A DNA stretch of 64,000 bases, taken from the NCBI GenBank assembly GCA_963727545.1, contig CAVSGS010000005.1, positions 248,001 to 312,000 of the forward strand, read 5' to 3'. The position numbers were made by a program, and so were the translations under genes. Origin of the DNA: Flexifilum sp963727545 (GTDB taxonomy: Bacteria > Chloroflexota > Anaerolineae > Aggregatilineales > Phototrophicaceae). The notes under the pieces were generated by a model. The model saw only the letters and a list, made by a program, of their open reading frames with translations, ran no database searches and was not told the DNA's origin. Position 1 is the stretch's first letter. Each line of letters starts with the position of its first letter. Shown piece by piece: positions 27,427 to 35,270 of this stretch.

Positions 27427-28305
27427 TTACAGCTTCTCCACCGCCGGGATGACCTCGCTGCCGAAGCGCTCCAGCGGCGCGATCTCGTGGACGTTACCAG
27501 CCATGTTGAAAATCGCCTGATCGACGCCGAGCGCCGCCAATTCGCCGCAGAAGTCGATCACCTGCTGGCTGCTCATATCAGGTGTGATCGAGCCGAGTGT
27601 TGTCTTTTCGATCTCGGCGTAGTCGCGCCCGACATCAGCGCAGTGTCCTTTGAGCACGTCGAGCTTATGCTTGACCGAGTCGAGATTGGTCGGTCCCGCG
27701 AACAGGTTGCAGGCGTCACCGTACTGAGCGACAAAGCGCAGGGTCTTTTTCTCACCACCGCCGCCGATCAGGATCGTCGGGTGCGGCTGGCTCACCGGCT
27801 GCGGGCGGGTGATCGGCTCTGCCAGTTGATAATACTTACCCTCGTAGGGCGTCTCGTCATCGCTCCACATCTTGTGCGCGATCTGCAAGATTTCTTCCAG
27901 CCGCGCCATCCGTTCGCCGGTCGGCGGGAAGGGCACGCCCAAGCCATACGCCTCGCGCTCGTACCAGCCCGCGCCGATCCCGAAATAGGTGCGTCCGCCG
28001 GCGAGCACGTCGAGGGTCGTCATCGTCTTGATCAGGATACCGGGATAGCGGTAAAAGCCGCCCGTGACCATCAAGCCGTGCTTGATCCGCTTCGTCTGCG
28101 CCGCCATGAAACCCTGCGCCGTGTAACCTTCCAGCATCGGGTCGTGCGGATCAGAGTAGCCCTGCATCTGGAAGAAGTGATCCATCACCCAAAGGCTGTA
28201 GAAACCAGCATCATCCGCCGCCCGCGCGATCTCGCCCAGCTTCGCACCGATATTCTGCGGGCTGCCGGACCAGTTGAACGATATCACCTGTAGACCAATC
28301 CGCAT
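27427..28305 (-). CDS. LLM-class (luciferase-like, F420-type) oxidoreductase
   Basis: 292 residues, TIM-barrel flavin/F420-dependent oxidoreductase. The start MRIGLQVISFNW, SLWVMDHFFQM near residue 40, and the central LDVLAGGRTYFGIGAGWYEREAYGLG are typical of the F420-dependent subgroup. PTILIGGGGEKKTLRFVAQYGDACNLF follows near 175. Substrate unknown. A decayed copy of its 5' end lies about 1.1 kb upstream (29361-29545), so this gene was once duplicated. Repeats surround it on both sides. Confidence 0.9.
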   Translation of the reverse strand: MRIGLQVISFNWSGSPQNIGAKLGEIARAADDAGFYSLWVMDHFFQMQGYSDPHDPMLEGYTAQGFMAAQTKRIKHGLMVTGGFYRYPGILIKTMTTLDVLAGGRTYFGIGAGWYEREAYGLGVPFPPTGERMARLEEILQIAHKMWSDDETPYEGKYYQLAEPITRPQPVSQPHPTILIGGGGEKKTLRFVAQYGDACNLFAGPTNLDSVKHKLDVLKGHCADVGRDYAEIEKTTLGSITPDMSSQQVIDFCGELAALGVDQAIFNMAGNVHEIAPLERFGSEVIPAVEKL

Positions 28306-28477
28306 GGGGAAAACTCCTCTTGTGTTTGGAAACCGAAGCCTGACCTATCCACTCTACAACTTAGAGTGTACTCCAAGTCAAGCGGGCTTTCGCGATCGGG
28401 TTCGCTCATAGTGGCGGTTTAAACAGAACCAACCAACGGTGTCCAGCCCGTCGTTACATGATCCCCATTCGCGCAAA

Positions 28478-28509
28478 AGACGCAAAGCAGAACTAACTAC
28501 TTTGCGTCT
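28478..28509. repeat. 10-bp perfect inverted repeat AGACGCAAAG/CTTTGCGTCT
   Basis: Arms at 28478-28487 and 28500-28509 with a 12-base loop, in the 387-bp spacer upstream of the LLM gene. Related to the CTTTGCGTC repeats at 35200 and 44960. The rest of the spacer holds a MITE-like element at 28565-28678 and nothing coding. Confidence 0.6.
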
Positions 28510-28564
28510 CGGCGTCAGCGGGTTACGATGGCATCCACGGCACTCAACTCATGGTTGATTTAAG

Positions 28565-28678
28565 GTGAATTATGGATAGGCTGCCTGCACAGATCAGGTC
28601 TCTCGGGTAGGGTCAAGCGAAGGTTGCCTGCCGCTACAGCAAAAATCTTTCCCTAGATCCTTATCCATAACTGGCGTT
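28565..28678. mobile_element. MITE-like element, copy 1
   Basis: Terminal inverted repeats GTGAATTATGGATAGG (left) and CCTTATCCATAACTGGC (right) bound about 114 bp with no ORF. Read on the minus strand it aligns along its whole length with 54773-54893: shared blocks include TTATGG, AAGATTTT, TGTAG/CGTAG and CCCTAC followed by CGAGA. No transposase is present, so it would be a non-autonomous element. Confidence 0.6.
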
Positions 28679-28692
28679 AGTTTAGCGACGGT

Positions 28693-29211
28693 TTATCCAA
28701 AGGCGGCGTCCATGAAGCGGGCAGCGGCTTGGTCAAAGACCGCGCCAAGTTCCGTCTCCTTGAGCGCCTGAGCAGCCATGTGAAATTCGATGCCTGCGCC
28801 GACCAGATCGATAGGACGCGGCTCCGGCTCAGGATCAGGCAACGGGAACGGGAACGGGGACCACGGGAAAGGCGGCCATGGGAACGGCGGCCACGGAAAC
28901 GGGATCGGGAATGGGAACGGACGGGGCCACTTTGTACCGCAGAATTCGTCGACGAACTGCTCAATCACGCCGCGTGACGCCTCGGCGGTGAAGGTCCCTT
29001 CGCGCAATGCTTGAGCTTGCTCGCTGGAAACGACCATCTGGATGAACTGGCGAGTCAGCACTTGCCCGAAGCTCATGACAGGACCGCCCGGTCCTTTAGG
29101 GTTAACCGTTCCACTCGGATCATCCGGGTCGCCGTGGTACCAAGCATTCCCACTCAGACTAGCAAGCACGCTCAGTAATCGCTGTTGATCTAGAGTGATG
29201 TTGCCGCTCAT
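28693..29211 (-). CDS. Protein of unknown function with Pro-Phe-Trp repeat tract
   Basis: 172 residues from the ATG at 29211, which has GAGGAG 8 bases upstream. The N-terminal part (DQQRLLSVLASLSGNAWYHGDPDD) and the C-terminal helix (QALKETELGAVFDQAAARFMD) look like normal folded sequence. Between them, at about residues 90-130, lies a tract of alternating Pro and aromatic residues (PFPFPIPFPWPPFPWPP and on), then PDPEPEPRP. The tract comes from a short DNA repeat and should form an extended polyproline-like spacer. I recognise no family; location next to repeats suggests an expandable linker. Confidence 0.72.
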   Translation of the reverse strand: MSGNITLDQQRLLSVLASLSGNAWYHGDPDDPSGTVNPKGPGGPVMSFGQVLTRQFIQMVVSSEQAQALREGTFTAEASRGVIEQFVDEFCGTKWPRPFPFPIPFPWPPFPWPPFPWSPFPFPLPDPEPEPRPIDLVGAGIEFHMAAQALKETELGAVFDQAAARFMDAAFG

Positions 29212-29360
29212 TTCGCACTCCTCACTGATATCAGCGCGACAGGATTGCACGCTTCTATACAATAAATAGATGCGAGTTAGAGCGGTTTATCACATTGAGC
29301 AGCAACCCTGACTGCAGCACTTCGATTTCCGGTCTGGCGGGCAGATCGAGAGAGGATCAG

Positions 29361-29545
29361 ACCAAACCGGCATCATCCCCCGCTCGCGTGATCTCGCCCA
29401 GCTTCGCGCCGATATTCTGCGCGGCTGCCGGGTCTGTTGAACGACATCACCGGTAGACCAATCCGTCTCCTCTTTTGCTCGGAAACCGAAGTCGTGCCCC
29501 TTCACGCTACAACCTAGAGCGCACGCTAGGTCAATTAGGCTTTTG
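29361..29545 (-). pseudogene. Decayed copy of the 5' end of the LLM oxidoreductase gene
   Basis: The stretch matches 28203-28395: both contain GATCTCGCCCAGCTTCGC, CCGATATTCTGCG, GTAGACCAATCCG and GGAAACCGAAG in the same order and spacing. It covers the first ~35 codons plus upstream region. The start ATG is lost and small indels break the frame, so it cannot encode protein. Nothing else is visible in the spacer 29212-29562. Confidence 0.8.
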
Positions 29546-29562
29546 CGGCGGTCAGCATCGGC

Positions 29563-29994
29563 TTATTCGACCATCACCGAGATCGCGCGGACGTCGGTCA
29601 GCGTCACCGTCGTGCCTAAGCGCAGCGTATTGTGAATCTCGGCGACGGTATCGGTGTAGCGCATCAACGCCTCGATCTCCGCCTCGCCCGCCTCGGCTTC
29701 AACCAGCGCGCTGTAGGTGATATTCTCGGCGACGCTCCCCGGCGCGTCCGCAAACGTCCCGTCGACCTTAACCTCGACGCGCTTGACCGTGATCCTGCGT
29801 TTGGCAGCCTCGCGATAGAGATCGTTGCAGTAGCAGCTCGCCAGCGCGAGAAACAGCAGTTCGCCGCCGTTCGCGCTCGACCCGTAACCACTGGCGCGCG
29901 GCGGGATGTCGATCACGTGGGTGTTAGCATTGGTCGTGAGCGCAATTTCATGCTGATTGTGCTGATTGTTCACCTCGACACCGATGCTGATCAT
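29563..29994 (-). CDS. OsmC-family protein
   Basis: 143 residues of the OsmC/Ohr fold. HVIDIPPRASGYGSSANGGELLFLALASCYCNDLYREA contains the conserved region with one Cys of the usual pair (ASC at about residue 57) plus an extra Cys two residues later; the second conserved Cys expected later in the fold is not obvious, so peroxidase activity is uncertain. It starts 3 bp after the aroKB stop and so forms the last gene of the aromatic operon. Members reduce organic hydroperoxides or act as redox-related proteins. Confidence 0.83.
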   Translation of the reverse strand: MISIGVEVNNQHNQHEIALTTNANTHVIDIPPRASGYGSSANGGELLFLALASCYCNDLYREAAKRRITVKRVEVKVDGTFADAPGSVAENITYSALVEAEAGEAEIEALMRYTDTVAEIHNTLRLGTTVTLTDVRAISVMVE

Positions 29995-29997
29995 GGG

Positions 29998-31572
29998 TTA
30001 CGCTCCTCTCAAATCCGACAGGACCTCAACCACTTGCTCGGCGGGCGCATCTTCGACGATCACCGGCTTACCGAGCGCTTCCAACAGCACAAAACGGGAA
30101 TGACCACCGCGCCATTTCTTATCGGTGGACATCGCCGCGTAGAGCGCCTCCGGGTCGAGATCGCCGAGGCGCACCGGCAGTCCAAACCGTTTGACAATCG
30201 CTTCGACCTGATCCGCTAAACTCGCGTCGATCATGCCCAGCGCCGCCGAAAGCCGCGCCGCCGCCACCAAACCAACGCCGACCGCCTCGCCGTGCAGCCA
30301 TTGATAGCCGCTGACCTGCTCGACGGCGTGGGCGAAAGTGTGACCCAGATTGAGATAAGCGCGAACATTCTGTTCATAGGGGTCGCGCTGCACGACATCG
30401 ACTTTGACCTGTACCGCTCGTGCGATCATCGCGACCGCGTCGCCGTCGGGCGCGATCAAGTCAAGCAAACCCGGATCGGCGATCAGCGCGTGTTTGATCG
30501 CCTCGGCTGCGCCGCAGCGCCACTCGCGTTCTGGCAGAGTCTTCAGCACGTCGGGATCGATCAGCACGGCGTCGGGCTGCTTGAACGCCCCGACGAGGTT
30601 CTTGCCTTCCGGCAGATCGACGCCAACTTTGCCGCCAACACTCAAATCGACCATCGCCAGCAGGCTGGTGGGGATTTGCAGCAGACGCACGCCGCGCATG
30701 TAGGTCGCTGCCGCGAAGCCCGCCGTGTCGCCGACGACGCCGCCACCCAGCGCGATCACGGTCGAGCCGCGATCCAGCCCCCCCGCGACCAGCTTGGCGT
30801 AGAACTCGCGCACCGTATCCAGCGTCTTGTACTGCTCGCCATCGGACATCGTGATCAGCACGGCGTCCGGCAGCCGCGCGACCAGTTGCTCGCCGTAGAG
30901 CGGCGCGATCGTCGTGTTGGTGATCACGGCGCAGCGCTGCTCCAAGCCCCACGCCACCGGATCGAGCGTCGCCAGCGCGCCCGCCTCGATTACGATCTCG
31001 TAGCGATTGGTCGGTGTGGTGACCGGAAGGCGGCGCGCGTGCGGACTCTCAACCGCCAGTGTAATGATCTCCGCTGCGATCTCACCGGGCGATTTACCGG
31101 TCGTATCGACGTGGATCGGGATCGAGGCGTAAGCGGCACGGCGTTGTTCGAACAGCGTTTCCCAATTCGTCGCCAGCGGACGATCGTCAAACTCATCCAA
31201 GCGGGCGCGGATGATCTCCGGCGGCGCGTCGAGGCAGACGACGAGTCCGGTTTTTTCCAGCAGCGCGCGATTCGCCGGGTTGACCAGCATCCCGCCGCCG
31301 GTCGCGATCACCAAGCCTTTCTCAGTCGCCAAGTCGCGGCAGACTTCGCTTTCGAGCGCGCGAAAAGCCGCTTCGCCTTTGGTGGCAAAAATCTCCGCGA
31401 TCGACATCTCGGCGCGTTCGACGATCAGGTCGTCGGCATCGACGAAACGACGTTCGGTCTGCACCGCCAGTTGGCGTCCGACGGTCGTCTTGCCGACGCC
31501 CATAAAGCCGGTCAGGATGATGTTCTGTTCGTCAGGCAATAGGTCACGGGTAATCAAAGCGCCACTCCACAT
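29998..31572 (-). CDS. aroKB: Shikimate kinase / 3-dehydroquinate synthase fusion
   Basis: 524 residues combining two steps of the shikimate route. Residues about 15-175 are shikimate kinase: P-loop LTGFMGVGKTTVGRQLA, substrate motif VDADDLIVE, FRALESEV and ATGGGMLVNP. Residues about 185-524 are 3-dehydroquinate synthase: EQYKTLDTV, ALGGGVVGDTAGFAAATYMRG, PTSLLAMVDLSVGGKVGVDLP and the metal His residues in LNLGHTFAHAVE and HGEAVGVG. Fusion in this order is known in several bacterial groups. Its start overlaps the aroC end by 29 bp, and OsmC follows by 3 bp. Confidence 0.95.
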   Translation of the reverse strand: MWSGALITRDLLPDEQNIILTGFMGVGKTTVGRQLAVQTERRFVDADDLIVERAEMSIAEIFATKGEAAFRALESEVCRDLATEKGLVIATGGGMLVNPANRALLEKTGLVVCLDAPPEIIRARLDEFDDRPLATNWETLFEQRRAAYASIPIHVDTTGKSPGEIAAEIITLAVESPHARRLPVTTPTNRYEIVIEAGALATLDPVAWGLEQRCAVITNTTIAPLYGEQLVARLPDAVLITMSDGEQYKTLDTVREFYAKLVAGGLDRGSTVIALGGGVVGDTAGFAAATYMRGVRLLQIPTSLLAMVDLSVGGKVGVDLPEGKNLVGAFKQPDAVLIDPDVLKTLPEREWRCGAAEAIKHALIADPGLLDLIAPDGDAVAMIARAVQVKVDVVQRDPYEQNVRAYLNLGHTFAHAVEQVSGYQWLHGEAVGVGLVAAARLSAALGMIDASLADQVEAIVKRFGLPVRLGDLDPEALYAAMSTDKKWRGGHSRFVLLEALGKPVIVEDAPAEQVVEVLSDLRGA

Positions 31573-32720
31573 TGTTCATCGGCAAGTCTTCGAGACGCGC
31601 GCGACGCAGCGCCTCAAAACGCGGGCGCATTTCTTCGACGCTGTCGCCGCCGAGTTTTTCCAGCAGCGCGTCGGCGATCACGACCGCCATCATCGCCTCA
31701 AGAATGGGCACAGCGCGCGGCACGGCGCAGGTGTCGCTGCGCTCGTAGGTCGTCTGCGCGGCTGCGCCGGTCGCCAAATCGACCGAAGCCAGCGACTTCA
31801 TCACCGTCGAGATCGGCTTCATGGCGACGCGCGCGAGGATCGGCTCGCCGGTGGTGATCCCACCTTCCAACCCGCCGGCGCGATTGGTCGTCCGCGTCAG
31901 CGATCCGCCTTCGCCTAAGCCGATCTCGTCGTGAACCTGCGATCCGTATTTGCCCGCGTTGGCGAACGCTGTCCCGATCTCCGCGCCCTTCATGGCGTGG
32001 ACGCTGACCATCGCGGCGACGATCCGTCCATCGAGGCGGCGGTCGTAGTGGACGTGCGAGCCGAGTCCCGGCGGCACGTTGAGCGCGACCACTTCGAGGA
32101 TGCCGCCGAGGGTGTCTTTATCAACTTTCGCTTGATGGATCGCCGCGTGCATCCGCTCCGCGCCTGCCGGATCGGGGCAGCGGACGTCATTCTGCTCGGC
32201 GTCGCGGATGCGATCTTCAAGCGCGTAATCGTCGGCGAGTTCGACCGCCGCGTCGCCGATCTGGACGACGTAGCCGCCGATCACGATCCCGAACTCCGCC
32301 AGCAATTTGAGCAGCACCGCACCGACCGCCACCCGCATGGTCGTCTCGCGGGCGCTGGCGCGTTCCAGCGGCAGCCGCAAATCACGATAGCCATACTTGA
32401 TCGCGCCGGTCAGGTCGGCGTGACCGGGGCGCGGCGTGGTCATCGGCGTGATGTCCTTCTCACGCCAGTTCTTATAGTCGCGGTTCTCGACCAGCATCGC
32501 AATCGGCGCGCCGGTGGTCTGACCAGCGACCACGCCCGACGTGATCTGCACCGTGTCGTGCTCGATGCTCATGCGCCCGCCGGAGCCATAGCCTTCTTGG
32601 CGGCGGCGCAGCTCAGTGTTGATGTCGGCGGCGGTCAGCGGCACTCCGGCGGGCATCCCTTCGAGGATCGCCGTCAACATCGGTCCGTGACTACTCGCCT
32701 GCGGTCAGAAATCGGATCAT
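31544..32720 (-). CDS. aroC: Chorismate synthase, one frame break at the 5' end as assembled
   Basis: Forms chorismate from EPSP using reduced FMN. The main frame begins MLTAILEGMPAGVPL and continues with RRRQEGYGSGGRMSIE, PGHADLTGAIKYG, RASARETTMRVAVGA and GGLEGGITTG. The usual N-terminus MIRFLTAGESHGP is present but out of frame: starting at the ATG at 32720 the sequence reads MIRFLTAGE and hits a TAG. Removing one base at about 32693 gives GESHGPMLTAIL, exactly the family consensus including the flavin-binding region. Restored length 391. An insertion error is likely because the pathway is otherwise complete. Confidence 0.93.
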
Positions 32721-32753
32721 GTGTAGGTACTCTCTCTGCGAAAAAGCTAATTT

Positions 32754-32826
32754 AACCGCCAAGACGCAAAGAACGCCAAGAACTGCTATCAACTTTTACC
32801 TTGGCGAACTTGGCGTCTTGGCGGTT
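32754..32826. repeat. AACCGCCAAGACGC hairpin element (copy 3)
   Basis: AACCGCCAAGACGC (32754-32767) pairs with GCGTCTTGGCGGTT (to 32826), with internal AACGCCAAG/CTTGGCG also complementary. Fills the aroE-aroC spacer, inside the aromatic operon. Confidence 0.8.
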
Positions 32827-32831
32827 CGTCC

Positions 32832-33632
32832 TCATTTTAACTGCGTCTGCACCGCCGCGAACATCACGTCGAGCGGCGGTTCGATACCGGTCCACAGCTT
32901 GAACGCCGCCGCACCCTGCCGCACCAGCATCCCTAGCCCACCGATGGAACGCCCGCCCGCTGCTTCGACCTGCGCCATCAGCTTGGTTTGCGCCGGACGG
33001 TAAACCATGTCGTAGAGGGTAACGCCCGTGGACAGCGGTGCATCATCCGGCAGCGGCGAGACGTCGATCTTCGGCTGCATCCCCACCGAGGTGCAGTTCA
33101 CGATCAACTCAGCAGCGGCGACCGCCGCCCCCTCGCCGACGACCGCCCGCACCTTAAGCTGATCGATCAACGCTTGGGCACGCTCCGGCGTCCGGTTGAT
33201 CAGCGTCAGCCGCGCGCCCGCGTTCGCCAAGCCATAGACCGCCGCGCGCGCCGCGCCACCCGCGCCCAAGACGACGACTTGCATCCCCGCCGGGCTGACG
33301 CCGTGCGCCCGCAGATCGTCCATGAAACCGCCCACGTCGGTGTTGGTGCCGGTGTTGTGGCGAAACTCAATCGTATTGACCGCCCCCACCGCCCGCGCGA
33401 TCGCGTCCGGCTTGACGTAGGGCATCACCGCCTGCTTGTGGGGCACGGTCACGTTCAGCCCAACAAAGCCGTGATCGCTGAATTCACGCAAGCTGATGCG
33501 AATGATGTCCGGCGGAATGGCGTACTTGTCGTACTCCCAATCCAGCCCCAACGCTTTGAAGGCGGCATTGTGCATCGCCGGGCTGAGGCTGTGCTCAATC
33601 GGAAAGCCGATCACGCCGACGTGTTGGGTCAT
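32832..33632 (-). CDS. aroE: Shikimate dehydrogenase
   Basis: Reduces 3-dehydroshikimate with NADPH. 266 residues. N-terminal substrate domain: GVIGFPIEHSLSPAMHNAAFKALG and GLNVTVPHKQAVMPY with the catalytic Lys of VPHK. NADP domain: VVVLGAGGAARAAVYGLANAG and INRTPERAQAL. AVGAVNTI and NTDVGGFMDDL also match. Normal length. It is followed by a hairpin repeat then aroC, and preceded by a G-rich spacer after aroA. Confidence 0.95.
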   Translation of the reverse strand: MTQHVGVIGFPIEHSLSPAMHNAAFKALGLDWEYDKYAIPPDIIRISLREFSDHGFVGLNVTVPHKQAVMPYVKPDAIARAVGAVNTIEFRHNTGTNTDVGGFMDDLRAHGVSPAGMQVVVLGAGGAARAAVYGLANAGARLTLINRTPERAQALIDQLKVRAVVGEGAAVAAAELIVNCTSVGMQPKIDVSPLPDDAPLSTGVTLYDMVYRPAQTKLMAQVEAAGGRSIGGLGMLVRQGAAAFKLWTGIEPPLDVMFAAVQTQLK

Positions 33633-33720
33633 CGCTCACCCCCTGCTCCCTCGCCCTGAGGAGAGGGGATAAAACCAGCTAGGCTGAAGCGCTGATCGAG
33701 CAATCTACGGCGAGTTTGCG

Positions 33721-33756
33721 CCCCTCCCTGAAGTCGGGGAGGGGTCGGGGGTGGGG
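33721..33756 (+). repeat. Hairpin plus G-quadruplex motif in the aroA-aroE spacer
   Basis: CCCCTCCC (33721-33728) can pair with GGGAGGGG (33737-33744). The plus strand then reads GGGG-A-GGGG-TC-GGGGG-T-GGGG (33736-33756), four G-tracts with 1-2 base loops. On the transcribed mRNA (minus strand) the tract is C-rich, so the quadruplex would form in the template strand. Confidence 0.7.
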
Positions 33757-33765
33757 TTAATCGAT

Positions 33766-35079
33766 TCATGCCTCGACCCTCAAATCCTTGACCACCACGT
33801 CCGCGCCGAGGCTCGCCAGCGTTTCGGCGTAACCGGGGAACGAGTCCGAGGCACAGCGGGCATCGAGCACGGTCGTTGTGCCTGCGGCATTCAGCCCGGC
33901 GACGACGAGGCTCATCGACAGCCGGTGATCGTCGTGACCGTCGACCGTCGCGCCGGTGAGCACCTGCACGCCGTCGATGACGAAGCCGTCTTCGGTTTCG
34001 GTGATGGTCGCGCCGAGCTTCGCCAATTCCGCCGTCATCACTGCTAGCCGATCCGTCTCCTTGACCCGGAGTTCCTGCGCATCGCGGACGGTGGTCGTGC
34101 CTTCGGCGTTCAGCGCCGCGACCATGAAGATCGGGAACTCGTCAATCATGCGAACGACCGTTTCCCCACCGACGCTCACGCCCTTAAGGACGCTGTGCCG
34201 CGCGCGAATCGTCCCCACCGGATCGCCTGCCTCGGTTCCGGTCACGGTGATCGTTAAGTCCGCGTCCATCGCCAACAGCACGTCGAAAATCCCCGTGCGG
34301 GTCGGGTTCAGGTTGACGTTGGTCAGCGTGAGGTCGCTGCCGGGGACGATCAGCGCGGCGACGACCGGGAAGGCTGCCGACGAGGCATCGCCGGGCACGG
34401 TGAAGTCCATCGGCTGGAGCGGATTCCCCGGCATCAGCGTGACGATATTCCCGTCGGTGACAAGTTCGACGCCCATCGCCGCCAGCATCCGCTCAGTGTG
34501 ATCACGCGCCGGTCCCGGCTGCGTGATGACGGTCGGACCCTGCGCGAACAGCGCCGCCAGCAAAATCGCGCTCTTGACCTGCGCGCTGGCGACCGGCATC
34601 TCGTAGTGGATGCCGTGCAGCGCGGCGGGCTTGATCGTCAGCGGCGCGTAGCCGTTGACGCCGGAAATCTCCGCGCCCATCTGCCGCAGCGGATTGATGA
34701 TCCGGTTCATCGGGCGGCGGCGCAGTTGATCGCTGCCGTCGAGCACGCTCCCGAACGACTGCCCGACCATGATCCCGGTCAGCAAGCGGATGCCCGTCCC
34801 GGCGTTGACCAGATCGAGCGGCGCACCGGGTTCGCGCAGTTCGCCGCCGTGAATGGTCAGATCGCCTGCGCCCTTCCGCTCGACCGGCACTCCAAGCGCC
34901 TGAATCGACGCCAGCGATGCCTCAGTATCACCCGCCGCCAGCCACTTATGGACGTGGGTCACGCCGTTCGCCAGCGCCCCGAACAGCACCGCCCGGTGCG
35001 AAATCGACTTATCGCCGGGGACGGTCGCTTCCCCTTTGAGCGCCCCACCGGGTCTTACAATGAAACAATCTTGCGCCAT
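33766..35079 (-). CDS. aroA: 3-phosphoshikimate 1-carboxyvinyltransferase (EPSP synthase)
   Basis: Joins shikimate-3-phosphate and phosphoenolpyruvate. 437 residues. LKGEATVPGDKSISHRAVLFGALA near residue 15 binds substrates; NAGTGIRLLTGIM (about 90), the SAQVKSAILLAALFA region (about 165), DEFPIFMVAAL with the catalytic Asp, and ELRVKETDRLAVM near 345 are all present. NAGTGIRLL corresponds to the LGNAGTxxR loop; Ala rather than a bulkier residue follows Asn, as in the common form. Member of the aromatic operon, 187 bp downstream of tyrA. Confidence 0.95.
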   Translation of the reverse strand: MAQDCFIVRPGGALKGEATVPGDKSISHRAVLFGALANGVTHVHKWLAAGDTEASLASIQALGVPVERKGAGDLTIHGGELREPGAPLDLVNAGTGIRLLTGIMVGQSFGSVLDGSDQLRRRPMNRIINPLRQMGAEISGVNGYAPLTIKPAALHGIHYEMPVASAQVKSAILLAALFAQGPTVITQPGPARDHTERMLAAMGVELVTDGNIVTLMPGNPLQPMDFTVPGDASSAAFPVVAALIVPGSDLTLTNVNLNPTRTGIFDVLLAMDADLTITVTGTEAGDPVGTIRARHSVLKGVSVGGETVVRMIDEFPIFMVAALNAEGTTTVRDAQELRVKETDRLAVMTAELAKLGATITETEDGFVIDGVQVLTGATVDGHDDHRLSMSLVVAGLNAAGTTTVLDARCASDSFPGYAETLASLGADVVVKDLRVEA

Positions 35080-35111
35080 ATTCTCGCCTCGTCTATGCCT
35101 GTTGTTACTCC

Positions 35112-35139
35112 GTAGGGGCGTAATATATTACGCCCCTAC
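35112..35139. repeat. GTAGGGGC palindrome with core GTAATATATTAC
   Basis: A perfect 28-bp palindrome upstream of aroA: arms GTAGGGGC/GCCCCTAC and an AT-rich self-complementary core. Confidence 0.85.
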
Positions 35140-35166
35140 AAACTCTGCAGCTTGCGGAAATTTCGT

Positions 35167-35194
35167 GTAGGGGCGCAGCGCGCTGCGCCCCTAC
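35167..35194. repeat. GTAGGGGC palindrome with core GCAGCGCGCTGC
   Basis: Second perfect 28-bp palindrome, 27 bp from the previous one; same outer arms, wholly different but self-complementary core. It is followed by CTTTGCGTCTTTGCC-type degenerate repeats to 35226. Confidence 0.85.
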
Positions 35195-35270
35195 CTTTGC
35201 GTCTTTGCCTCTTTGCGCCTTTGCGTTGAATCTTTTTCTTTTACTCAGCACTCATGCTCAGCACTCAGCA

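Noticed and set aside
13571..35194. CRISPR array from the many similar palindromes
   Set aside because: Repeats are dispersed over kilobases, not regularly spaced, and no cas gene is present.
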